Source: Hoyosella sp. YIM 151337 (GTDB lineage Bacteria > Actinomycetota > Actinomycetes > Mycobacteriales > Mycobacteriaceae). Taken from it: a stretch of DNA of 64,000 nucleotides. The translations under genes were made by a program, and so were the position numbers. Shown here piece by piece: positions 44,095 to 61,251 of this stretch (its first letter is position 1; every line of letters starts with the position of its first letter). The notes under the pieces were generated by a model, which searched no databases, was not told the DNA's origin, and worked only from the letters and a program-made list of their open reading frames with translations. Location of the stretch: NCBI RefSeq assembly GCF_026041215.1, contig NZ_JAPEIQ010000039.1, positions 399,018-463,017 of the forward strand, written 5' to 3'.

Positions 44095-44952
44095 TTGGCG
44101 GACCGGAACCTGCAGAAAACTCCAGTGACACGACCCGTGGATACGATCTCTGACCGAAATCCACGGGTCGTGTCGGCTTTGAAGCTGGTGAAAGCCAGTG
44201 AACGGCGCGCCACGGGCCTGTTCCTGGCGGAAGGCGCGAACGCAGCGGGCGGTGCGATTGACAGCGGTGTCGCCCGGGAAATATTTGTTTCCGCCGAGGC
44301 CGCTGCCCGCTACACGGACATCATCGGCCGGGCACAGTCGCGGGACATTCGGGTGTGGCAGATTTCGGATCGGGTAGCGAACGGTCTCTCCGAGACCGTT
44401 ACTCCACAGGGTGTGGTGGCGGTGTGCGAGCAGTCCCAACACACGCTAGACCGGGTGCTCAGCGTCGCAGGTGAGTCTGCTTTTGTGGCGGTGCTTATTG
44501 ACGTGAACGACCCAGGGAACGCCGGGGCGATCATCCGGGTGGCTGATGCGGCAGGCGCACACGCTGTGCTGCTGCTTGGTGAGTCCGTGGATCCCTATAA
44601 CGGCAAGGTGATCCGGGCCACCGCGGGAAGTTTCTTCCACATCCCCGTCGTACGTGCCCGCGATACGGCCGATGCTCTCGATCGAATGCGGAAGCAGCGC
44701 TTTCTTGTGCTTGCCACTACAGCGCAGGGTGACGTGGCACTTCCTCAGCTCGGGCTGCAGCCGGAGATCGGGCCGCAGCGACGCGTCGCCTGGCTGCTCG
44801 GCAACGAGGCGCATGGTTTGCCGCCAGGAGTGCTCAGTGTTGCGGATCTCACGGTGCGTATTCCCATTTTTGGGCGTGCGGAGAGCCTCAACCTCGCGAC
44901 GGCAGGCGCGCTCTGCCTGTACGAGAGTGCAAGGCTTGTGAGACGTGAGTGA
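44095..44952 (+). CDS. tsnR: TrmH/SpoU-family rRNA methyltransferase (TsnR-like)
   Basis: A 285-residue SPOUT methyltransferase. The N-terminal RNA-binding part has GLFLAEGANAAGGAI. The knotted SAM-binding domain has NDPGNAGAIIRVADAAG (motif 1), LLGNEAHGLPP (motif 2) and IPIFGRAESLNLATAGALCLYE (motif 3). Relatives methylate 2'-OH groups in 23S rRNA. A TTG start at 44095, four bases after rplT, opens the frame, but a strong inverted repeat lies at codons 11-27. GTG 44170 is an alternative start close to where conserved sequence begins. Probably cotranscribed with rplT. Confidence 0.88.
   Translation: MADRNLQKTPVTRPVDTISDRNPRVVSALKLVKASERRATGLFLAEGANAAGGAIDSGVAREIFVSAEAAARYTDIIGRAQSRDIRVWQISDRVANGLSETVTPQGVVAVCEQSQHTLDRVLSVAGESAFVAVLIDVNDPGNAGAIIRVADAAGAHAVLLLGESVDPYNGKVIRATAGSFFHIPVVRARDTADALDRMRKQRFLVLATTAQGDVALPQLGLQPEIGPQRRVAWLLGNEAHGLPPGVLSVADLTVRIPIFGRAESLNLATAGALCLYESARLVRRE
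44127..44174 (+). promoter_or_regulatory. 16-bp perfect inverted repeat at the rplT/tsnR boundary
   Basis: GACACGACCCGTGGAT (44127-44142) and ATCCACGGGTCGTGTC (44159-44174) are exact reverse complements with a 16-base loop. It starts 36 bases after the rplT stop and lies inside the long form of tsnR. It could be a U-less terminator or a translational gate for tsnR. Confidence 0.78.
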
Positions 44953-44969
44953 GGGAATGGGAGCAGCAA

Positions 44970-44998
44970 TTGCGGGGATGCGAGTCGTCTCGCATAAC
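44970..44998 (+). promoter_or_regulatory. Putative promoter of pheST
   Basis: TTGCGG (44970-44975), a 17-base spacer and CATAAC (44993-44998). The leader would be about 30 bases, with GAGGAGAGAG before the GTG at 45035. No T-box or leader peptide is visible. Confidence 0.5.
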
Positions 44999-45019
44999 AT
45001 CGGCACAGCACATTAGTGA

Positions 45020-46138
<1,119 letters not shown>

Positions 46139-46171
46139 CGACGATTCTTCACGGATGGGAAGCGAGTTCAC

Positions 46172-48667
46172 GTGCGAGTAGCGCAGTCCTGGCTGACTGA
46201 GGTCATTCAGCGTGCCAACCCGGGGTGGCAGGTGACCGCTGAGGAACTCGATGCTGGGTTCGTCGGTGTGGGTCTTGAAGTCGAAGATGTTGCCGCGCTG
46301 GGTCCGGTGACTGGCCCGCTGGTTGTCGGCAGGGTCCTCACAATCGAGCAACTCGAGGGGTTCAAGAAACCGATCCGGTTCTGCACGGTTGACGTCGGAG
46401 AGACTGAACCGCGGGGCATCGTGTGTGGCGCCCAGAACTTCGTCCCGGACGACCTGGTGATCGTCGCGCTGCCCGGGGCGGTGCTGCCCGGAGATTTCCG
46501 CATCGCATCGCGTTCCACGTATGGGCGCGTGTCAGAGGGGATGATCTGCTCAGCAAGCGAACTTGGAATAGGGCGTGACCACTCGGGCATCTTGGTGCTG
46601 TCTCCCGGGGCTGCTGAACCGGGTGCTGATGCCCATGCCGTTGCGGGTCTCGACGACCACGTCATCGAGCTAGCGGTCACACCGGACCGTGGCTACTGTC
46701 TATCGGTGCGGGGGCTGACCCGGGAACTAAGCTGCGGCTGGGGTCTCGATTTCAAAGACCCGGCGGATGTGCCCGATCCAGCCGGTGAGCAGTCTGTAGA
46801 TGAGGCGTGGGCAGTCACGGTCGCCCCAGAGTCGGGTGCGATGCGATTCGCGCTGCGGAGAGTCACCGGAATCGACACGCAGGCCGTGACGCCGTGGTGG
46901 ATGAAGCGCCGGCTCCTGTTATCGGGGATCCGGGCGATCTCCCCGGCAGTTGACGTCACGAACTACGTGTTGCTTGAGCTTGGCCAGCCACTGCATGCGT
47001 TTGACACTGAAAAGGTCCGTGGTGACTTCGTCGTGCGGCGTGCTGAGGGAGGAGAGACGCTCACTACGCTCGACGACGTCGTGCGGGAGCTCGACCCCGA
47101 GGATGTCGTCATCGCCGACAGCACGGGGCCGGTCTCGCTCGCCGGCGTGATGGGCGGTGCTAGCACGGAGGTTTCGAGTGAGACGACCGACGTGCTTCTC
47201 GAGGCGGCGTGCTGGGATCCGCTGGCGGTCTTCCGAACGTCGCGGCGACATAAAGTGTCCAGCGAAGCAAGCAGGCGATTCGAGCGCTCCGTTGATCCTG
47301 GGGTGACAGTCGCAGCGCTTGACCGTGCCGCCGCTCTCCTGGCCGAAATCACGGGCGGCATCGTTGAGCCGGTGCTGACCGACATCGGCTTCGTTCCGGA
47401 ACGGCCGACGATACGCATCGACCCGGAGCTTCCCGGACGCGTGGCCGGGGTTACCTATCGCCCTGGTGCGGCGCAGTTCCGGCTCGAACAAATTGGCGCG
47501 ACGGTGCTCGAAGAACCGCTGGCTGACGGGAAAACTGCGCTGCTCGTGACGCCGCCGACCTGGCGGCCCGACCTCACCCTGCCCGCCGACCTTGTTGAAG
47601 AAGTGCTGCGCCTCGAAGGGCTTGACGTCATTCCCTCCGTTTTGCCGGCGGCTCCGTCCGGCCAGGGCCTCACCCCGCTGCAGAAGCGGCGCCGCGCCGT
47701 GAGCCGGGGCCTCGGTTATGCCGGTTACGTTGAGGTGCAGCCATCACCGTTTATGTCCGTTTCCATGTTCGATCAGTGGTCGCTCGACGCCGATGATCCG
47801 CGGCGAAACACGCTGAAAGTGCTCAACCCGCTAGACAGCGAACGGCCAGCGCTCGCGACAACACTGCTGCCCGGCTTGTTCGACGTGGCATTGCGCAACG
47901 TTGCGCGCGGGCAGCGTGACCTGTCGATCTTCACGATCGGCCAGGTAGTGCTTCCCGGGCCAGAAACCGGGCCAGTCGAGATGCTGGATGTGGGTCGTCG
48001 GCCCAGCGTCAACGAGGTCGATAAGCTGTTCGCCTCCTTGCCGCACCAGCCGATTCGTGTGGGAGTAGTCCTTACCGGGCTGCGCGAACCCGCGGGCCCG
48101 TGGGGCAAGGGACGCGTTGCGGATGCGGTGGATGCATTCGCGGCTGCGGAACTCATCGCGAACTCGGCGGGTGTCACTCTTGAGCGGCGCGCAGCGCAGT
48201 ACTTGCCCTGGCACCCTGGGCGCTGCGCAGAACTCCTGGTCGACGGTGTCGTTATCGGGCATGCCGGTGAACTCCACCCCGCTGCGCTGGAGGCGATGGG
48301 CCTGCCTCCGCGCACGTGTGCCATGGAGATGGAGCTCGACGGTCTGCCGGTGCGCGAGAACCTGCCTGCGCCGCAGCTTTCGGTGTTCCCGGCGGTGCAT
48401 CAAGATGTCGCTGTAGTGGTGGATACAGACACTCCTGCCGCGTCCGTCGAAGCTGCGCTGCGAGAAGGAGCCGGATCGCTTCTAGAGGAAATTCGCCTGT
48501 TTGACGTTTTCACCGGCGCGCAGATTGGTGCGGGCCGAAAGTCTCTCGCTTTTTCGCTGCGTTTCCGCGCGCCTGACCGGACACTCACCGAAGACGAAGC
48601 TACTTCGGCGCGGGATCAGGCTGTGGCGACTGCACAGGAGCGTGTGGGTGCGGAATTGCGCCACTGA
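46172..48667 (+). CDS. pheT: Phenylalanine-tRNA ligase beta subunit
   Basis: An 831-residue subunit in the usual domain order: N-terminal tRNA-binding EMAP-like domain (about 45-150), B3/B4 editing domain (about 210-400), B5 helix-turn-helix (about 410-480), pseudo-catalytic core, and C-terminal ferredoxin-fold anticodon domain (about 735-831, LSVFPAVHQDVAVVVD). The GTG at 46172 follows pheS by 33 bases with GGGAAG upstream. Confidence 0.97.
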   Translation: MRVAQSWLTEVIQRANPGWQVTAEELDAGFVGVGLEVEDVAALGPVTGPLVVGRVLTIEQLEGFKKPIRFCTVDVGETEPRGIVCGAQNFVPDDLVIVALPGAVLPGDFRIASRSTYGRVSEGMICSASELGIGRDHSGILVLSPGAAEPGADAHAVAGLDDHVIELAVTPDRGYCLSVRGLTRELSCGWGLDFKDPADVPDPAGEQSVDEAWAVTVAPESGAMRFALRRVTGIDTQAVTPWWMKRRLLLSGIRAISPAVDVTNYVLLELGQPLHAFDTEKVRGDFVVRRAEGGETLTTLDDVVRELDPEDVVIADSTGPVSLAGVMGGASTEVSSETTDVLLEAACWDPLAVFRTSRRHKVSSEASRRFERSVDPGVTVAALDRAAALLAEITGGIVEPVLTDIGFVPERPTIRIDPELPGRVAGVTYRPGAAQFRLEQIGATVLEEPLADGKTALLVTPPTWRPDLTLPADLVEEVLRLEGLDVIPSVLPAAPSGQGLTPLQKRRRAVSRGLGYAGYVEVQPSPFMSVSMFDQWSLDADDPRRNTLKVLNPLDSERPALATTLLPGLFDVALRNVARGQRDLSIFTIGQVVLPGPETGPVEMLDVGRRPSVNEVDKLFASLPHQPIRVGVVLTGLREPAGPWGKGRVADAVDAFAAAELIANSAGVTLERRAAQYLPWHPGRCAELLVDGVVIGHAGELHPAALEAMGLPPRTCAMEMELDGLPVRENLPAPQLSVFPAVHQDVAVVVDTDTPAASVEAALREGAGSLLEEIRLFDVFTGAQIGAGRKSLAFSLRFRAPDRTLTEDEATSARDQAVATAQERVGAELRH

Positions 48668-48748
48668 CGGGGCCGATACTACTTCCTTCCGGTGGGTATG
48701 GTGCTTCAGACGTATCCTTGATGCAACCATGCGGAGGAGGGCTTGATC

Positions 48749-49243
48749 ATGGCGACTGATTCAGGTGCAGACTTCGGTGCGCTGCTCGCGCGGCTGGGGG
48801 AGTTGTCGGATCACGATCTGTCCGAGCTGGTCGCAGAAGTTACCGTGCACCGCTCGCATTTGCGGGCGCTGCATCAAGTAGCGCAGTTGTCAGCGATCGC
48901 GGGTCCCGCTCCGGTCGAGGGGACAGATGACGCAAGTATCTCGGTGGCCGGCGGAGTTGTGGCACCACGTGATGTTTCAGAGGGGCCAGTGGGTGAGGTG
49001 CCCCCGCTGGAAGACCCGGGAACCACGGGCGACGCGGCGCTTGAGCCTGGTTGGACGAAGGACGGCATTCCCACCTTCAGTAGAGTGCGGGACAAGATCG
49101 CCGCACGTTTCGCGGTGGCGATCGGGGCCCCTGATGCCGCCATTCAAGAGGCAGAAGATCGCTCCCTGGAGCAACAGTGGGAGGCTCGTGCGCGAGCAGC
49201 CCGGGAACGGCTCAATCAGATTCGCGGACTGATGCAGAAGTAG
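48749..49243 (+). CDS. Hypothetical protein with charged C-terminal helix
   Basis: A 164-residue protein with no membrane segment. The N-terminal part (about 5-45) is predicted helical (LLARLGELSDHDLSELVAEV), the middle is Pro/Gly/acidic, and the end (about 110-164) is a long charged helix (FSRVRDKIAARFAVAIG, then WEARARAARERLNQIRGLM). The ATG at 48749 has GGAGGAGGG seven bases upstream, one of the strongest ribosome sites in the window, so the gene is real. It lies between pheT and argC and resembles conserved actinobacterial hypotheticals; no function is assigned. Confidence 0.78.
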   Translation: MATDSGADFGALLARLGELSDHDLSELVAEVTVHRSHLRALHQVAQLSAIAGPAPVEGTDDASISVAGGVVAPRDVSEGPVGEVPPLEDPGTTGDAALEPGWTKDGIPTFSRVRDKIAARFAVAIGAPDAAIQEAEDRSLEQQWEARARAARERLNQIRGLMQK

Positions 49244-49256
49244 CCAAATATTCGAG

Positions 49257-51585
<2,329 letters not shown>

Positions 51586-51623
51586 CACTGGCAGTACGCA
51601 AACTCTGAGGCGGGTGAACTGAA

Positions 51624-52573
51624 GTGGCGGACAAATCGACGGACACCATCTCTCCGCAGACTGGGGTCCGTGATGACCTGACTGCGCTGGACAAGGCGCA
51701 CGTGCTCGCAGAGGCGCTGCCCTGGCTGCAGAAGTTTCACGGCAAGACGATCGTCGTGAAGTACGGCGGTAACGCGATGGTCGACGACACCCTCAAGCGC
51801 GCGTTCGCGGCAGACATGGTATTCCTGCGGACCTGCGGAATTCACCCGATTGTGGTGCACGGGGGCGGGCCACAAATCACCGCGATGCTGGAGCGCCTCG
51901 GAATGGAGGGTGAGTTCCGCGGTGGTTTCCGCGTCACGACGCCGGAAGTCATGGATATCGTGCGGATGGTCCTTTTCGGCCAGGTGGGGCGGGAACTCGT
52001 TGGCCTTATCAATGAGTATGGGCCGTATGCGGTCGGTATCTCTGGCGAGGACGCGCATCTCTTCACCGCGCAGAAGCGGTCCGCCATGATCGATGGGAAA
52101 CCCGTCGATATCGGGCTCGTCGGCGATGTATCAGCGGTGAGCCCTGCCGCCGTGCTGGACTTGGTTGCCGCCGGGCGGATCCCCGTGGTTTCAACGATTG
52201 CTCCGGACCGCAACGGTGTCGTGCACAACATCAACGCCGATACCGCGGCCTCTGCGCTCGCGGAGGAGATTGGTGCCGAGAAGCTGATCGTGCTCACCGA
52301 CGTCGAAGGTCTTTACACGAACTGGCCAGATAAGGATTCGCTAGTCAGCGAGATCGACAGCGGTGCGCTCACACAGCTGCTGCCGAACCTGGCGAGCGGC
52401 ATGATCCCCAAGATGGAGGCCTGCCTGCGAGCGGTGCGTGGCGGCGTACCATCCGCTCACGTCATCGACGGCCGGGTACCGCATTCCGTTCTCTTGGAAA
52501 TCTTCACTGAAAAAGGAATTGGAACAATGGTTACTCTCGGTGACGGTACTGTGCCCCAGGACCTGGTGGGGAC

Positions 52574-52577
<4 letters not shown>
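51624..52577 (+). CDS. argB: Acetylglutamate kinase
   Basis: A 317-residue amino-acid kinase, second step of arginine synthesis. KYGGNAM and VVHGGGPQI are the phosphate- and substrate-binding loops, and [17 protein letters not shown] and [29 protein letters not shown] are typical of ArgB. The N-terminal helix (about 15-40) is the kind linked to arginine feedback inhibition in hexameric enzymes. GTG 51624 is the start, 38 bases after argJ. Confidence 0.97.
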
Positions 52578-55208
<2,631 letters not shown>

Positions 55209-55270
55209 CGCCCAGAGTTGAACGTAAACGCATTAAACGTAAGAGCTACGACTAAAGGAGTCAGGACACC

Positions 55271-56470
55271 ATGGCAGAACGCGTGATCCTCGCCTACTCA
55301 GGCGGTCTGGATACCTCCGTCGCAATCAGCTGGATCGCGAAGGAGACGGGCGCCGAAGTCGTCGCTCTCGCCATCGACCTTGGCCAGGGCGGCGAGGATA
55401 TGGAGGTTGTGCGTCAGCGCGCTCTCGACTGCGGTGCGGTCGAATCGATCTGCGTGGACGCCCGCGACGAGTTCGCGAACGAATACTGCCTGCCCACTAT
55501 TCAGGCCAATGCGCTCTACATGGACCGGTATCCGCTCGTATCGGCGATCTCCCGGCCGCTGATCGTCAAGCACTTGGTCGAAGCCGCGAGGGAGCACGGT
55601 GGCACCACCGTTGCCCACGGCTGCACTGGTAAAGGCAATGATCAAGTCCGCTTCGAGGTGGGGATTGGCGCCCTCGCGCCACACCTCAACGTCATTGCGC
55701 CGGTTCGCGACTACGCGTGGACGCGTGAAAAGGCGATCGCCTTTGCGGAACAAAACAGCATCCCGATCACGGTGACGAAGAAATCACCGTTCTCAATCGA
55801 CCAGAACGTGTGGGGCCGTGCCGTCGAAACCGGCTTCCTCGAGGATCTTTGGAACGCCCCCACCAAAGACGTCTACGACTACACCGAAGATCCCACCGCG
55901 CACTGGCAGGCCCCCGATGAACTCGTCATCACCTTTGACAAAGGCGTCCCAGTCGCGATCGACGGCCGCTCCGTCACTGTTCTCGAAGCGATCATGGAGC
56001 TGAACCAGCGCGCGGGGCGCCACGGTGTCGGCCGCCTCGACATGGTCGAAGACCGCCTTGTCGGCATCAAGAGCCGCGAGGTATACGAGGCGCCCGGCGC
56101 GATCGCGCTCATCACGGCGCACCAGGAACTCGAGGCAGTGACGAACGAGCGTGAGCTGGCGCGGTTCAAGCGGCAGGTTGAACAGCGCTGGGGTGAGCTG
56201 GTGTACGACGGCCTGTGGTTCTCACCGCTCAAGTACGCGCTCGACGCATTCATCGCGAACACCCAGGAACACGTCAGCGGCGACATCCGGCTCATGCTGC
56301 ATGGGGGCAGTGCCGTCGTCAACGGGCGCCGAAGCAACGAGTCGCTATACGACTTCAATCTCGCCACCTACGACGAGGGCGATACGTTCGATCAGTCACT
56401 CGCGAAAGGCTTCGTGCAGATTCACGGCTTGTCATCCAAGGTCGCGGCCAAGCGCGATCTCGGCCAGTAA
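55271..56470 (+). CDS. argG: Argininosuccinate synthase
   Basis: A 399-residue ATP-dependent enzyme joining citrulline and aspartate. The N-type pyrophosphatase P-loop AYSGGLDTS (8-16) and [14 protein letters not shown] are family signatures, and the central segment [18 protein letters not shown] is typical. The ATG at 55271 has AAGGAG ten bases upstream, a strong site. Confidence 0.97.
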   Translation: MAERVILAYSGGLDTSVAISWIAKETGAEVVALAIDLGQGGEDMEVVRQRALDCGAVESICVDARDEFANEYCLPTIQANALYMDRYPLVSAISRPLIVKHLVEAAREHGGTTVAHGCTGKGNDQVRFEVGIGALAPHLNVIAPVRDYAWTREKAIAFAEQNSIPITVTKKSPFSIDQNVWGRAVETGFLEDLWNAPTKDVYDYTEDPTAHWQAPDELVITFDKGVPVAIDGRSVTVLEAIMELNQRAGRHGVGRLDMVEDRLVGIKSREVYEAPGAIALITAHQELEAVTNERELARFKRQVEQRWGELVYDGLWFSPLKYALDAFIANTQEHVSGDIRLMLHGGSAVVNGRRSNESLYDFNLATYDEGDTFDQSLAKGFVQIHGLSSKVAAKRDLGQ

Positions 56471-57913
<1,443 letters not shown>

Positions 57914-58019
57914 GGCGAGTGTCTCACTAACCTGGCTGCGCACAGCGTGGGTGATGTGCGAAGATTCCCGTGACTGGATCCGGACGCGTATGCGCCCGGA
58001 GAGGATACGGAGGTCTTGA

Positions 58020-61001
58020 GTGCCGATCAAAGTCCGCACGCTGACATCGCCGGTGCATCGCGTGCTAGCTACCGCGCAGAACGGCCTCGAGGTCATCCGT
58101 TTCGGTGGGCTCGACACCGGGGAAGACGCTTCGCCCTACATAGTGGTAGAGCGTCGGCCGATGTTCCGGCTGCGGCGGTACTTCCCGCAGACCAAGAATC
58201 TGAAGGACCGTGTGCCGGTGGTGCTGGTACCACCGATGATGGTGGCAGCAGACGTCTATGACGTCACGCAGGACAAAGGCGCGGTGGGGGTTCTCCACGC
58301 GCAGGGCCTCGATCCCTGGGTAGTGGACTTCGGTTCCCCGGATCGGGAGATTGGTGGCCTCACGCGGAATCTGGCCGATCACGTTGTCGCGGTGAGCGAG
58401 GTCGTCAGCCTGGTACGCAAGCACACCGGGCGGGACGTACACCTGGCCGGCTATTCGCAGGGCGGGATGTTCTGCTATCAAGTTGCCGCATACCGGCGTT
58501 CGGTGGGGCTCAAAAGCGTCATCACATTCGGCTCGCCGGTGGATGCCGTCGCCTTGCCTCTTGGTATCCCTGTGGGACTCGCGTCGAAAGGCGCGGATTT
58601 TCTTGCTGACCATGTGTTCAGCCGACTGGCTCTGCCAAGCTGGATGGCGCGAACGGGCTTCCAGATGCTCGACCCTGTCAAGACACTCAAGTCTCGCGTC
58701 GACTTCTTGTTGCAGTTGCATGACCGAGAGGCGTTGTTGCCGCGAGAGAAACAGCGGCGCTTCCTTGAGGCTGAAGGATGGGTCGCGTGGTCGGGGCCCG
58801 CGATCGCGGAATTGCTCAAGCAATTCGTGGTGCACAATCGCATGATCACTGGCGGCTTTGTCGTGGATGACCGGCTCATTAGCCTGGCCGAGATCACCTG
58901 CCCCGTACTGGTCTTTGTGGGTACAAATGATGACATAGGTCAGCCGCGTGCGGTGCGGGCTATCCGGCGCGCAGCGCCGCGTTCGGATGTGCACGAAGCT
59001 ACCCTGCGCGCTGGCCATTTCGGGCTCGTTGTCGGATCCAGCGCGGCTACCCATACGTGGCCCACGGTCGCGGAATGGGTGAGGTGGCAGGAGAACGCTG
59101 GCGCAAAACCGCCGATAGTCAACCAGATGACTGACGACGCGCAGGAGGCGGCCGACGGCGAGTACACGGTCGCACAGCGGCTTGTGACGAGTGCAAGCCA
59201 AGTGGCCGAGATCGGTTTCGGCGTCGCTCAGGATGTCATCGGTGCCACCGTTGGCGCTGCCCGCTCGACCAAAGAAGTCACGGGGGAGGCGATGCGCACC
59301 TTGCCGAAGCTCGCGCGGCTCGGCGTGATGCAGGCGCACACCCGGATGTCGCTTGGCTTGCTCCTTGCCGAGCAAGCCAAGCGCAATCCGCTGGGCGAAC
59401 TGTTTCTTTTCGACGATCGAGTACACACGCATGCCGCGGTCAACGAGCGCATCGACAATGTGGTGCGTGGCTTCATCTCCGTGGGTGTGAGGCAGGGGAG
59501 CCATATCGGCGTGCTGATGGAGACCCGGCCCAGTGCCCTGGCAGCTATTGCGGCGCTGTCCCGGCTCGGGGCTGTGAGTGTGCTGCTGCAGCCAGGCACC
59601 GACCTCGATGAAGCAATCAGGATTGGTGAGGTCTCGGCGATCGTCGCCGACCCGCCGAATCTCGACGATGCCACCGCCACGGGGGTGCGTGTGTTTGTGC
59701 TCGGGGGCGGCGAGGCGCGTGACCTTGGCCTCACAGAGGACTCTGACGTCGTTGACATGGAGCAGATCGATCCCGACGCGGTGCGCCTTCCGGCGTGGTA
59801 TCGCCCAGACCCTGGTCTAGCCAGCGATCTGGCGTTCATCGTCTTCACTCGCACGAGCGGGCACACAGAACCGCAGTTCATCACGAACCACAGGTGGGCG
59901 CTGTCGGCATTCGGCACAGCCACTGCAGCATCGCTGAACCAGAGCGACACTGTGTACTGCTTGACTCCTCTGCATCACCCGTCCGGTCTGCTCATGGCAC
60001 TTGGTGGTGCTGTGGCCGGAGGCGCCCGGGTTGCGCTCAGCAGAGGGTTTGACCCGAATCAATTCGCTGAAGAGGTTCACCGTTACGGCGTCACGGTTGT
60101 TTCGTATACGTGGACGCTGCTCAGGGAGCTTGTCGCCGCTGAAGACCTTCAGATTCAGCGGCACCACCCTATCCGGCTCTTTATCGGGTCGGGCATGCCT
60201 GCCGCGCTGTGGCGCCGGGTCGTTGAGCGGTTCGCACCCGCGAACGTCGTCGAGTTCTATGCGTCGACGGAAGGCGAAGCTGTACTGGCGAATATCTCCG
60301 GGTCCAAGCCGGGTGCTAAAGGTCGGCCCATCCCAGGTTCGGCCACCATCCGCCTCGCTGCCTACGACGTCGAGAACGATCGCTTCATCGAAGACGAGCG
60401 AGGGTTCGTGACCCTGGCTGAGGATGGAGATGTGGGGCTGCTTCTCGCGCATCCGCGAGCGGGCGTGGAGCTGACGGCAAACGAAATCCGTGGTGTATTC
60501 CGGGCGGGTGACACATGGATTGCTACGGACCACCTTTTCCGGCGCGACAGTGACGGCGACTACTGGATGGTCGACAACAGAAACTCCGTCATCCGCACCG
60601 ATCGTGGGGTGGTGTTCGCATTGCCGATCGAAGATGCTCTCTCCGATATCGATGCGCTCGACCTCGCTGTCGTTTATGGAGTAAGTACAGGCGGCCGTAC
60701 GCTCGTTGTCGCAGCTCTGGCGCTGCGTACGTGGATGCCCGAGAATGCCGCACAGAAGCCAGAAGTGAAGCCTGGAAACCTGGATGCGGCGCTGTCGATT
60801 CTTCCGGAAGGTCAGCGGCCGGATATCGTCCACGTTGTAGACGACATCCCGGTGACGGCCTGGTACCGGCCGAAACGGCAAGCTCTTGTGGAGCAGGGAG
60901 TACCAGGCGCTGGTGTCCACTCGTGGTACTACGACCCGGAAAGCCACCAGTATCGCCGACTTACTGAGGCCGCACGTAAACGTTTCGCGGCAGGCAACTG
61001 A
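58020..61001 (+). CDS. Lipase-like / acyl-CoA synthetase-like fusion protein
   Basis: A 993-residue two-domain protein. Residues about 20-370 form an alpha/beta hydrolase related to PhaC, with VVLVPPMMVAADVYDV and a GYSQGG elbow (Ser146) where true PHA synthases have Cys. After a helical linker (about 385-450), residues about 455-990 match the AMP-forming synthetase fold. Its P-loop is degenerate (FTRTSGHTEP near residue 608); the YASTEGEA motif (about 747) and a possible catalytic Lys in TAWYRPKRQ are present. Architecture and position match M. tuberculosis Rv1683, described as a lipase/acyl-CoA synthase. GTG 58020 has GGAGG six bases upstream. Confidence 0.85.
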   Translation: MPIKVRTLTSPVHRVLATAQNGLEVIRFGGLDTGEDASPYIVVERRPMFRLRRYFPQTKNLKDRVPVVLVPPMMVAADVYDVTQDKGAVGVLHAQGLDPWVVDFGSPDREIGGLTRNLADHVVAVSEVVSLVRKHTGRDVHLAGYSQGGMFCYQVAAYRRSVGLKSVITFGSPVDAVALPLGIPVGLASKGADFLADHVFSRLALPSWMARTGFQMLDPVKTLKSRVDFLLQLHDREALLPREKQRRFLEAEGWVAWSGPAIAELLKQFVVHNRMITGGFVVDDRLISLAEITCPVLVFVGTNDDIGQPRAVRAIRRAAPRSDVHEATLRAGHFGLVVGSSAATHTWPTVAEWVRWQENAGAKPPIVNQMTDDAQEAADGEYTVAQRLVTSASQVAEIGFGVAQDVIGATVGAARSTKEVTGEAMRTLPKLARLGVMQAHTRMSLGLLLAEQAKRNPLGELFLFDDRVHTHAAVNERIDNVVRGFISVGVRQGSHIGVLMETRPSALAAIAALSRLGAVSVLLQPGTDLDEAIRIGEVSAIVADPPNLDDATATGVRVFVLGGGEARDLGLTEDSDVVDMEQIDPDAVRLPAWYRPDPGLASDLAFIVFTRTSGHTEPQFITNHRWALSAFGTATAASLNQSDTVYCLTPLHHPSGLLMALGGAVAGGARVALSRGFDPNQFAEEVHRYGVTVVSYTWTLLRELVAAEDLQIQRHHPIRLFIGSGMPAALWRRVVERFAPANVVEFYASTEGEAVLANISGSKPGAKGRPIPGSATIRLAAYDVENDRFIEDERGFVTLAEDGDVGLLLAHPRAGVELTANEIRGVFRAGDTWIATDHLFRRDSDGDYWMVDNRNSVIRTDRGVVFALPIEDALSDIDALDLAVVYGVSTGGRTLVVAALALRTWMPENAAQKPEVKPGNLDAALSILPEGQRPDIVHVVDDIPVTAWYRPKRQALVEQGVPGAGVHSWYYDPESHQYRRLTEAARKRFAAGN

Positions 61002-61016
61002 GTGAAGCAGCGAAGG

Positions 61017-61022
61017 TAGGGT
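61017..61022 (+). promoter_or_regulatory. -10 box for a leaderless Trm112-like mRNA
   Basis: TAGGGT, seven bases before the GTG at 61030, fits TAnnnT and leaderless geometry. No good -35 box is visible. Confidence 0.4.
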
Positions 61023-61029
61023 AGTCGTC

Positions 61030-61248
61030 GTGACTCTGGATCCGATCCTCATGAATGTCCTAGCTTGCCCGCAGGACCACGGGCCGTTGCTTCTCGTTGG
61101 TGACGAAGTGCTCTACAACCCGCGGTTGCGCAGGGCGTATCCAATCGAGAACGGGATTCCCGTGCTGCTCATCGACGAAGCCCGGGACGCCACTGACGAG
61201 GAGCATCAAGAATACGTTCGCCGCGCTGAGGCAGAGACTGCGAGCTGA
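61030..61248 (+). CDS. Trm112-like (UPF0434) small protein
   Basis: A 72-residue protein with the pattern LMNVLACPQDHGPLLL and NPRLRRAYPIENGIPVLLIDEARD. This is the Trm112/YcaR zinc-ribbon-like family, here with only one Cys of the usual metal-binding set. Eukaryotic Trm112 activates methyltransferases; bacterial roles are poorly known. It follows the fusion gene by 28 bases, as recalled for Rv1684. Confidence 0.9.
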   Translation: MTLDPILMNVLACPQDHGPLLLVGDEVLYNPRLRRAYPIENGIPVLLIDEARDATDEEHQEYVRRAEAETAS

Positions 61249-61251
61249 CGC

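Noticed and set aside
57979..58000. Interrupted palindrome upstream of the fusion gene as an operator
   Set aside because: Arms are short and mismatched (TCCGG/CCGGA with a broken interior), as expected by chance in GC-rich DNA.
58065..59504. 479-residue open frame on the - strand
   Set aside because: It is antisense to the conserved lipase/synthetase fusion, is rich in His/Arg as antisense frames of GC-rich genes are, and shows no family motif.
59817..61052. 411-residue open frame on the - strand
   Set aside because: Antisense to the synthetase half of the same fusion, without recognisable domains or a ribosome site.
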